Source: Acidobacteriota bacterium (GTDB lineage: Bacteria; Acidobacteriota; Thermoanaerobaculia; Multivoradales; Multivoraceae). From it: 64,000 bases of DNA. A program made the translations under genes and the position numbers. Within the stretch, counting starts at the first letter, position 1, and each line of letters opens with the position of its first letter. This document shows, piece by piece, positions 25,361-34,900 of the stretch. The notes under the pieces were generated by a model. It did no database searches. It was given only the letters and a program-made list of their open reading frames with translations, and had not been told where the DNA came from. Where the stretch lies: contig QQVD01000043.1 of NCBI GenBank assembly GCA_003388555.1, positions 124,001 to 188,000 of the forward strand. The letters are read 5' to 3'.

Positions 25361-27445
25361 TCAGGCCATCTGTCGACTCGCGGCGTCCATGCTCCGGCGC
25401 ACCGAGCCGAGCTTCTCGGCGGAGCGGTGGAACTGGAAGCCGGCACGGCTCGTGCGGTTGCCCAGGATCCGTGCCAGGGTGCCCTCGAGGGTCGCGGCGT
25501 CGTCGTCGAAGTCTCCGTGATGGGAGGCGCGGGACGCGGCCGGTGTGCCCTGGGTGGCGCTGTTGGGCGCCAGCACGTGCTCGTGCGGAGTGCCGCGTGC
25601 GAACAGGGCACGCAGTCGCAGCACCTTCTCCGCCGCGGCACGGGCCTCCGCGTCGCCCTCGGCCTTCTTGGCGATCTTCAACGCCTTCTCGGCGGCGGCT
25701 CCGCCGATGAACGTGTCCATGCCGAGGATCGCCTCGCCGTGTGGCCGCAGCAGCGGGATGCGGAAGCGCTCCTCGAACGCGTTGGAGACCAGGTAGAGCA
25801 GCGACTTGTTGTAGACGTGGGCGCAGTGGTCGTCCTGCTCGGCCTGGTCGGAGAGGGTGTAGAGCGCGAACCTCTCGATGGCGCCGTTCTCGATCGCCGG
25901 GCAGTAGGTGTCGAGGAAGAGGTCGACGGTGATCGCCGGCGCCCACAGGGTGCAGGAGGCGATCCGCAGACCACTGCCGGCGCGTCGCTTCATCGGCCCC
26001 TCGCTGATCTTCCCCTGACTGGTCAGCAGCTGCACCAGGGGCGCGAGGAAGATCGAGCCGGCGCTGTGCGCCGCGAGATGGATCTCGAGCTCATCGCGCT
26101 CCTCGAGCAGGCGCTCGAGGTGACGCAGGACGACTCGGGCTGCGCCCCTGTCGTTGCTGGTGGCGGCCAGCCCGTTCTCCTTCATCTCGTCCCACTGCAT
26201 CTTGCCGGTGAGGGCCCGAGCGAGCGGCTCGAGGGCGTCGTCGGCGCGGTCGAGCAGGAAGTCCTTGGCGCTGTCGAGCGGTCCCTCGGGACGCCGCCGA
26301 CGGCTGGCATCGCGCAGGATGTTGCCCAGGGTCGACCAGAAGTCGGTCTTCCAGACGAAGGCGAGCGGGTAGACGCCGCTCTGCAGCATCGTCGCGCGGT
26401 GGTCGGCGACCCGCTGGATCGCCGGCTTTTCGGCGACGAGTCCACCGTGCGCGTAGAGCAGCAACTTGGAGACGCCGTGCTCGTCGATCGCGCGCGGGAT
26501 GTCCTCCTCGAAGACGCGCCGCACGTCGCTCTCGCTCGAGCCCAGGAAGCCGCTCTCACGCAGGGCGCCGTCGTTGCCGACGCTGACCACGTGCGGGCGC
26601 ACCTCGCCGAAGGTGTAGGCCTCGGACTTGGCGGCGGTCGGCGCCAGGGCGGTAGAGGTCGAGCGCGGCTCGAGCAGACGGACCGGCGCCCCGAGGCGAG
26701 CCACCCAGACGTCGAGCGAATTCTCCAGCCAGTCGTCGTAGGTGATGTGGCCGAAGCCCCGGTCACCCCACTCCGGGCCCCACGAGTTCTGGAAGTACAG
26801 GCCGTCGGCGTCGTAGCCGACCAGGGCCACGGCGTGGGCGCCGAGCTGCACCTCGCTCGGCGGGATGCGGCCGGTCGCCTCGGCCTCGGCGCTGATCCAT
26901 CCCGTGTGCACGCGGGTGGTGGCCAGCAGCACGCCGACCTCGGTGATCGCGGCGTGCAGCGCCACCAGATCCTTGTGGTGCACCCTGAGGTAGGCCCCGA
27001 GAGGTCGCTTCAGCGCATCGTCGGCGCGTTCGTTGCTCAGCTCCCAGCTTCGCTCTCCAGCGACGTACGGCGCCAGGTCGCGTGAGCAGACACCGTGCTT
27101 GTGCCACCCCTTCATCACGCCGCGGGCGCTCGACCCGGAGTACTCCTCACCAGGCCATTCGTCGTAGCGCTTTGCCATCTGGTAGAGCATGCGCGCCGAC
27201 ACCTCGCAGGTGTCGGGCACCACCTTGCGCCGGCGCAACAGCGCGTTGGCGACCGTCGCGAGTGCGAAGCCGGTGCAGGCTCCCTCCCTCTCCTGGTCGA
27301 GCACCGGCACGCCCCACGACGCCCAGCCGTCCTCTTCGTCGATCAGTCGGTGCACCGGCACCTCGACCAGCGTCGGCTCGAACAGCCGGTCGCGGAAGTC
27401 GGCCGGATCGGGGAGGACGTCGAACCTTCGCTCTTCATCCGCCAT
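25361..27445 (-). CDS. Papain-like C1 peptidase fused to alpha/beta hydrolase
   Basis: A 694-residue two-domain protein. The N-terminal 260 residues match a C1-type cysteine peptidase: Gln51 (oxyanion) and Cys57 in QEREGACTGFA, His204 in LGAHAVALVGYD, and Asn220 in FQNSWGPEWGDRG. The second part (about 310-560) looks like an alpha/beta hydrolase, with LLLYAHGGLVAEK for the oxyanion region and a nucleophile elbow HLAAHSAGS (Ser near 462). A helical, Ala/Lys-rich tail follows. There is no signal peptide or prodomain, so the protein is cytoplasmic or exported by another route. It lies 9 nt downstream of a metzincin-like protease gene that also lacks a signal peptide, implying one operon and a joint role. 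Confidence 0.82.
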   Translation of the reverse strand: MADEERRFDVLPDPADFRDRLFEPTLVEVPVHRLIDEEDGWASWGVPVLDQEREGACTGFALATVANALLRRRKVVPDTCEVSARMLYQMAKRYDEWPGEEYSGSSARGVMKGWHKHGVCSRDLAPYVAGERSWELSNERADDALKRPLGAYLRVHHKDLVALHAAITEVGVLLATTRVHTGWISAEAEATGRIPPSEVQLGAHAVALVGYDADGLYFQNSWGPEWGDRGFGHITYDDWLENSLDVWVARLGAPVRLLEPRSTSTALAPTAAKSEAYTFGEVRPHVVSVGNDGALRESGFLGSSESDVRRVFEEDIPRAIDEHGVSKLLLYAHGGLVAEKPAIQRVADHRATMLQSGVYPLAFVWKTDFWSTLGNILRDASRRRRPEGPLDSAKDFLLDRADDALEPLARALTGKMQWDEMKENGLAATSNDRGAARVVLRHLERLLEERDELEIHLAAHSAGSIFLAPLVQLLTSQGKISEGPMKRRAGSGLRIASCTLWAPAITVDLFLDTYCPAIENGAIERFALYTLSDQAEQDDHCAHVYNKSLLYLVSNAFEERFRIPLLRPHGEAILGMDTFIGGAAAEKALKIAKKAEGDAEARAAAEKVLRLRALFARGTPHEHVLAPNSATQGTPAASRASHHGDFDDDAATLEGTLARILGNRTSRAGFQFHRSAEKLGSVRRSMDAASRQMA

Positions 27446-27454
27446 CGCTGCGCC

Positions 27455-28552
27455 TCAGACCGGATCGACGCTGAGTCGGAGGTCGTACTCGCCGGTGCCT
27501 CTCGGGTGCCAGTGGCGGATCCTGACCAGGTATCCACCCGCCGGCAGCAGGCGCCCGATGCGCGCATTCAGGCCGGTGCCGCTGTCGTCGTCGAAGGCCG
27601 CCAGGCGTGTCTCGTCGTCGGGGCCGAAGACCGACATCACGACGTCGGTGCCGCCACTCGTCTCGAGCAGGATCTGGCTGGTCTCCTGGAGGCTGAAGCG
27701 GAACTCGTCCTCTTCGCCGTGCTCGCCGATCTCGGCGCTCACCGGCGTGCCCGGCGCGAGCTCCTGCTGCTGAGGCCCGGCGCCGGGATACACCACGGCG
27801 ATGAACTCGCGGTCGCGCTGCGACAGGTCGCGGTTCCAGTCGACGGCGAAGTCGCCGATGGTGAGGGCGTTGGAGACCGGGTAGTGCATGATCGAGTCGG
27901 GGTCGTACTCCGACGCGTTCGTCTGGTCGGCGCTGTAGCGCCGCAGCACCTGCTGGTCGACCTCGGACGGGGTCCAGCCCTGGGTCAGGCGGTAGTACTC
28001 GTAGACCTTCGGCAGGTCCCACGGGATGCCGGCCTGGGGATGGGCGTGCTCGTGCACGGCGGCGAGGGCGTGGCCGAACTCGTGCAGCACGACGCGGCGG
28101 TACTCGTCGTCGCTGCTGTTGGGGCGCAGCCAGCCGTAGTTCATCGTCGGCTCGGCATCCGGGAAGACCAGCGCGTCGGTGCCGAGGTACGACCACGAGC
28201 CGGAGTTGCCGAAGGCGATGCGGATCTCGGCGTCGTCGTTCTCGCCGACGAAGTCGAGGGTCAGATTGGCGTGCTCCTCCCAGCGTCTGGCGAAGGGCAC
28301 GATGCGATCGCGCACGGTGGCGTCGCCACCCTGGAACTTGACCCTCAGCACCCTGCCCGGCACCCAGCGCTTGCCGGTCAGGATCGCCATCTCGGCGGGG
28401 CCGATCATGCCTGGCGCCACCGCCGGGCCGAGGGTGCGCATGGGCGCGTTGCGTGGGTTCTCCTCGATCGCCGCCCGTGCGGCTTGGATGAACAGCTCGT
28501 CCGGCACCGGCTTGATCGTGCAGGCCTGCACCTGGTCCCTGAGATCGGGCAT
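27455..28552 (-). CDS. Metzincin-like zinc metalloprotease with C-terminal PPC domain
   Basis: A 365-residue protein. The zinc motif HEFGHALAAVHEH (H157, E158, H161, H167) follows the astacin/metzincin spacing, with Ala in place of the usual Gly, and a Met-turn SIMHYP (Met222) follows at the expected distance. The N-terminal FARRWEEHANLTLDFV and AEIRIAFGNSGSWSYLGTDA fit astacin-like and serralysin-related catalytic domains. The last 90 residues form a PPC-type beta-sandwich (GEEDEFRFSLQ, GYLVRIRHW). No signal peptide is seen. ATG at 28552 follows AAGGAGGA. It is the first gene of the operon with the C1 peptidase fusion; a two-protease operon could serve in defence, competition or protein turnover. 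Confidence 0.85.
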   Translation of the reverse strand: MPDLRDQVQACTIKPVPDELFIQAARAAIEENPRNAPMRTLGPAVAPGMIGPAEMAILTGKRWVPGRVLRVKFQGGDATVRDRIVPFARRWEEHANLTLDFVGENDDAEIRIAFGNSGSWSYLGTDALVFPDAEPTMNYGWLRPNSSDDEYRRVVLHEFGHALAAVHEHAHPQAGIPWDLPKVYEYYRLTQGWTPSEVDQQVLRRYSADQTNASEYDPDSIMHYPVSNALTIGDFAVDWNRDLSQRDREFIAVVYPGAGPQQQELAPGTPVSAEIGEHGEEDEFRFSLQETSQILLETSGGTDVVMSVFGPDDETRLAAFDDDSGTGLNARIGRLLPAGGYLVRIRHWHPRGTGEYDLRLSVDPV

Positions 28553-28914
28553 CGCGCGTCCTCCTTGCGGTCGTCGGACCTTCGTCGTCGGCTTCGCTTC
28601 GTTTCAACGAGCTCCGAGAGCTCAGACGGACGGCCGACGCCGATTCCGGCGCACGGAGCGAGAAAGCGAGCGACCCTCGTCGACGTAGGACGAACCCCCA
28701 CAGCGGTCGAGGCGGAAGACCGATTGGTAGCGGCCCACGGGCAGTGCAGTCTGGGCGCCCACGCCAGTCGGAGCGCACCGCTGGTCGTCCCGCGAGACCT
28801 CCCGCCAGGCGATCCCGTGTAGGCTGGACGGCACGCTCTTTGTGCCTCGACCTGCTCAGACGGCGGGTCGGGTGCTGTCGTGGCGCCTCGGCCGCGCCCG
28901 CCTGGAGGTTCCTG
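28553..28914. other. Divergent intergenic region
   Basis: This 362-bp gap separates the protease operon (leftward) from the giant surface protein (rightward) and must hold both promoters. Two GAGCTC palindromes lie 3 nt apart at about 28608-28622. A minus-strand frame at 28622-28834 could encode 70 residues but has no recognisable homology or ribosome-binding site, and I do not call it. No terminator or RNA gene is seen. Confidence 0.4.
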
Positions 28915-31900
28915 ATGCTCCGCTTCTCCTCGCCCTTGACCGCCTCGGTTCTCTGTCTGGCACTGCTCGTCTCGAGCGGTCCGGCCGCTCACGCTGGTGA
29001 GCCGACCCCGGGCGTCGTCGGCGCCGCGAAGTCGGCCGAGCGCTCTGGCCGCATCGTGACCTTCGATGTGGTGCTCGAGCACCTGGGCGGTTCCGCCAGC
29101 ACGACGCTCGGCCTGACCGACGACCTCGATGTCGTCTTCGGCGAAGGGAACTACTCGCTCCTCGGTCCGCCGACGCTGTTCGACGATCCCGGGACGATCG
29201 TGCTCAACGCCGGGTTCGACGGCTCCAGCGACATCCAGATCATCGCCTCGGGCTCGCTCGCGGTCGGTGAGACCGCCGGTATCCGCTTCTCGGTCGAGAT
29301 CACGTCGGTGAGCAATCAGGGCTTCGGTCCCGGCATCTACTACAACCAGGCCACGGTGCAGAGCGACTCCGGGTCCGACCTCTCCGACAGCGGAACGGAT
29401 CCGGATGCGAACGGCAACGGCGACCCCGGCGATTCGGGTGAGGACGACCCGACGCTGGTCGATCTCACCGCCAGTCCGCGGATCGGCGTCGCCAAGGCGG
29501 CGACGCTGGCGGGCACCGAGGTGACGCTCGACTTCTACCTCGAGAACTTCGGCAACCGCTTTCTGCTCGACATCGAGCTAGCAGACGACCTCGATCAGGT
29601 GTTCGGCGCCGGCAACTACGTCGTCCTCTCGCCGCCGGCCCTGGTCGACGATCCCGGCACGATCGTCGTCAACGCCGGCTTCGACGGCAGTGCCGACAAG
29701 GCCCTGATCTCGAGCGGATCTCTCGCGATCGCCGACACCGCCCGCATCCGCGTCGTCGTCGACGTCACCGACGTGACCGATCAGGGCCTCGGCCTCGGCG
29801 TCTACTCGAACCAGGTGCAGGCGAACGCGCGCGGTCCGGCCGGCACGTTGACCAGCGACCTCTCGGATGCCGGCACCGAGCCCGATGCGAACGGCGACGG
29901 CGATCCCGAGGACCCGGGCGAGAACGACCCGACGATCTTCGTGATCGGTGAACAGCCGGTCCTGGGTGTCGCGAAGGACGTCACCGTGGTCGCCAGCACG
30001 GTCACGGTCGACCTCTACCTCGAAAACCTCGGCAACACGGCGCTCCAGGAGCTCTCGCTGGTCGACGACCTCGACGCGGTGTTCGGTGCCGGCAACTACT
30101 CGCTGACCGGCGCGCCAACGCTGGTCGACGACCCCGGCACGGTCGTCCTGAATCCTGGCTTCAACGGCTCGTCCGACCCTCAGCTGCTGGTGCCGGCCAG
30201 CTCGACCCTGGCGCTCGGCGACACGGCGCAGGTGCGCTTCACCGTCCGCGTGGTGCGCCGCACCGACCTCGGATTGGGAGCCGGCAACTACGTCAACCAG
30301 GCTCTGGCGGGAGCGCGGTCGGCGGCCGGCGCGGTGACGTCGGATCTCTCGGACGACGGCACCGATCCCGATCCCGACGGTGACGGCGATCCGGGCGAGC
30401 CTGGCGAGAACGACCCGACCGGCTTCACCATCGCCGAGATCCCGGTGCTCGGCGTCGCCAAGGAGGTCGAGGTGTTCGCGTTCACCGGCGCCTTCATCGA
30501 CGTCGGCGGGGTGAACCAGCTCGGCACTGGGCCGCGCGTCCGCATGACGCTCTACCTCGAGAATCTCGGCAACGTACCGCTCTCCGACCTGAGCCTGGTC
30601 GACGCGCTCGACCCGGTGTTCGGCGCCGGCAACTACGGCACGTTCGCGTCAGCCACCAACCCGACGGTGCTCTACGACGACGGCGGACTCAACGTCGACA
30701 CGAACTACAACGGGTCGACCGACACGAACCTGCTGGCCCCCGGCAGCACGCTGGGTGCGGGCGAGATCGCGGCGCTGCAGGTCGAGCTGCTGGTGACCAA
30801 CGTCACCGACCAGGGGTTCGGTCTGGGCGTCTACCGCAACCAGGCCACGGGGTCGGGACAGGGACCGTCGGGCGGCATGACCAGCGACCTCTCCGACGCC
30901 GGGGACGACGCCGACAGCGACGACGACGGCGATCCCGGCGGAGCGGGCGAGGACGACCCCACCGAGTTCTCCGTGGGGGCGCTGGTCGGCGCCGCCAAGA
31001 ACGCCACCGTGAACGCCAACGTCGTCACCTTCGATCTCTACCTCGAGAGTTTCGCGCAGCAGACGGCGACCGCGCTCTCGCTCACCGACGATCTCGACAG
31101 CGTCTTCGGTGAAGGCAACTACGCCATCACCTCGCCGCCGACACTGGTCGACGACCCAGGCTCGTTGGTCCTCAATCCCTCCTACGACGGCTCGGGCGAC
31201 GGCGAGCTGCTGGCGCCCGGCAGCGCGCTGGCGGCCGGCGACACGGCACAGATCAGCTTCGACGTCACCGTGCTGCAGCTGGTCAACGCCGGTCTCGACC
31301 CGAACGGCGGCCTCGGTCTCTACTCGAACCAGGCCGTGCTGCAGGGCTCGATCAACGGCCAGACGGTCTTCGACGCCTCCGAATCGGGCACCGATCCGGA
31401 CCCCGACGGCAACGGCGACCCGACGGAGCCCGACGAGAACGATGCGACGAGCTTCACCGTGAGCAGCGACGCGGTCGTCGGCGTCGCCAAGGACGTCGCG
31501 GTGGCGGGCGAGCAGGTGACGGTCGACCTGTACCTCAAGAACTTCGGCAGCGCCACCAGCACCGATCTGTCGCTGGTCGACGATCTCGACCAGGTGTTCG
31601 GTGCCGGCAACTACCTGGTCACCGGCGCTCCGTCGCTGATCGTCGACCCCGGCACCCTGGTCCTCAACGGCGCCTACGACGGATCGGCCGGCTCCGGTGA
31701 TCCCGAGATCCTCGCCGCGGGGAGCAGCCTCGCCGGCGGAGCGACCGCGCAGATCCAGTTCGTCGTCGACGTCACCGAAGTGACCGACCAGGGCATCGGC
31801 TTCGGCCTCTACGCCAATCAGGCGACGGTGGTCGGGGTCGATCCGAACGGCATGCAGGTCCGCGACCTCTCGGACTTCGGCAGCGATCCCGACGCCGACG

Positions 31901-34900
31901 GCGACGGCGATCCCTCCGACCCCGGCCTGGCCGATCCACCGGTGCCCGGCAACGACGATCCGACGCCGATCGTGCTCAGCGACGCGGCGCTCGGCGCTGC
32001 CCTGCACTCGTACGTGAGCGGCAGTCAGATCACCTTCGACTACGTCGTCGAGAATCTCGGCGAAGTGGCGGTGAGCAGTATCTCGGTGACCCAGAACCTC
32101 TTCACGGAGTTCGGCTTCGGCAACTACAGCGTGGTGCAGCAGCCGGCGGTGCTCGAAGGGCCGTCGGGCTTCGCGCCCGTCGCCGCCTTCGACGGCACCT
32201 TCGCCCAGACGCTGCTCGTCGGGCAGAGTCTGCCTGCCGGAGCGCGGGCCCGGGTGCGCTTCGTGATCAACGTCGACACGGTGACGATGGGCGGTTCCTA
32301 CTCGACGCAGTTCACCGTCAACGGCACCGATCCGCTCGGCAATCCGCTCACCGATCTGTCCGACAGCGGAACGGTCTCGGACCCCGACGGCGACGGCAAC
32401 CCGAACGAGGTGGGGGAGAACGACGAGACGCTGTCGATCCTCGGCGAGGAGTCGGCGCTCGGCGTCGCCAAGGACGTCTCGGTCGACGACAACGAGGCGA
32501 CGATCGACCTCTACCTCGAGAACCTCGGCAACGTGGTCCTCAGCGATCTGTCGCTGGTCGAGGACCTCGACGCGGTGTTCGGTGCCGGCAACTACACGCT
32601 CTCGGGCGCGCCGTCGTTCATCGACGACCCGGGCACCATCAACCTCGAGGGCGGCTTCGACGGCTCCGGCACGACGGCGGTGATCGCCGCCGGCAGCACC
32701 CTCGCCATCGGCGACACGGCGCAGATCCGCCTGGTCGTCCAGGTCACGACGCTGACCGACCGCGGCCTCGGCCTCGGCACCTACACCAACCAGGTGCTCG
32801 CCGGCGGTGTGGGGCCCAGCGGGACCGTGGCGCAGGACTTCTCCGACGACGGCACCGATCCCGATCCCAACGGCAACGGCAACCCGTCGGACGCCGGCGA
32901 AGGCGACGCCTCGATCTTCACCATCAGCGCGCCGCAGATCGCGGTGGCGAAGCGGGCCTCGGTCACCGGTCGCACGGTGACGCTGGACTACTTCCTCGCC
33001 AACCTCGGCGTCGGCGAGCTGGTCGACATCAGCCTCGTCGAGGACCTCGACGCCGTGTTCGGGCCAGTCAACTACGTGCTGCTCTCCGGTCCGGAGATGG
33101 TCTCGACGCCGCGCAACCTGGTGCTCAACGAGGGCTTCGACGGCAGCACCGACACCGACCTCCTCGATCCCGCCTCGACGCAGGCTGCCGCCGGCAGTGC
33201 CGAGCAGATCCGCATCGTCGTGCAGGTCACCAACGTCACCGATCAGGGTCTCGGCCTGGGCGTGTACGCGAACCAGGTCACCGCGTCGGCGAACGGTGCT
33301 GTGGGTGGCAGCACCAGCGACCTCTCCGACAACGGCACCAACCCGGACCCGAACGGCAACGGAGACCCCGGCGACGCCGGCGAGGACGACCCGACGCCGA
33401 TCGCGCTCCGCGGCTCGATCGGCGACCGGGTGTGGAACGACCTCGACGGCGACGGGGTGCAGGACGGCGGTGAGCCCGGCCTGAGCGGCGTCACGGTCTA
33501 TCTCGATCTCAACGGCAACTCCGTGCTCGACGCCGGTGAGCCGTCGGCGACCTCCAACGTGAGCGGTGCCTACGACATCACCAACGTCGCGGCCGGCTCG
33601 TACACCGTGCGGGTCGCGTCGGCGAGCGTGCCAGCGGGCTTCGTGCTCACCTCCGGCAACCTGCCGTTCGCCGAGACCCTGTTCGCCGGCGAGGACTTCG
33701 ATCTCGCCGACTTCGGCTACCAGCAGCAGGACGCGTCGATCGGCGACCGGGTGTGGAACGACCTCGACGGCGACGGCGTGCAGGACGGTGGAGAGCCGGG
33801 CCTGAGCGGCTTCACCGTCTACCTCGACCTCAACGGCAACGGGACGTTCGACGCCGGAGAGCCCGCGGACGTCTCGGACGGCAGCGGTGCCTACGATCTC
33901 ACCGACCTCCCCACCGGCACCTACACGGTGCGGGTGGATGCCTCGACCGTGCTTGCGGGCTTCGTGCTCACCGGCGGCAGCGATCCCCTGGTCGTGAATC
34001 TCGCCGCCGGCGAGGACTACGACCTCGCCGACTTCGGCTACCAGCAGCAGGACGCGTCGATCGGCGACTTCGTGTGGAACGACCTCGACGGCGACGGGGT
34101 GCAGGACCCCGGCGAACCGGGGCTCGCCGGCATCACGGTGTACCTCGACCTCAATGGCAACGGCACACCCGACGGTATCGAGCAGTGCAGCCCCGGTTGT
34201 TCTCCGTGCCAGTGCTTCTCGGACACCACCGACTCGAACGGTGCCTATGACATCACGGGCTTGGCAACCGGTAGCTACCCGGTGCGGGTCGACGCCTCGA
34301 CGGTGGCGGCCGGCTTCGTGCTCACCGGCGGCAGCGACCCGCTGGTCGTGAGCCTCGCCGCGGGCGAGGACTTCGACGACGCCGACTTCGGCTACCAGCA
34401 GCAGGCCGATCTCTCGATCACCAAGGTCGACGACGTCGATCCAGTGGCCGCCGGCACCAGCTACACCTACACCCTGACCGTGAGCAACGCTGGACCCGGC
34501 GCGGCGGAGGACGTCGAGATCACGGACGTGCTGGCGCCCGAGCTGACGCTGGTCGCCACCTCTGGCTGCGCCGAAGATCCCGGCGGAGTGCCCACTTGCA
34601 GCCTGGGGACGATCGCGGCGGGAGCCGACGCGACGGTGATGATCGAGGTGGCACTCGATCCGGGAGCCACCGGCACGGTGCTCAACACCGCGACGGTGAC
34701 CAGCTCGACCTTCGATCCCGACACGGCGAACAACGAGGCGAGCGAAGAGACCACGATCATGCCCGAGGCGGACCTCTCGGTGACCAAGAGCGACTCGGCC
34801 GACCCGATCGCGCCGGGCGACACGCTCGTCTACACGATCGAGGTGAGCAACGACGGTCCCTCCGACGCGATGAACGTCGTCGCCACCGACACGTTGCCCG

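Noticed and set aside
28622-28834. Possible 70-residue gene in the divergent gap
   Set aside because: No family match, no ribosome-binding site, and the same DNA must hold two promoters; not enough to call it.
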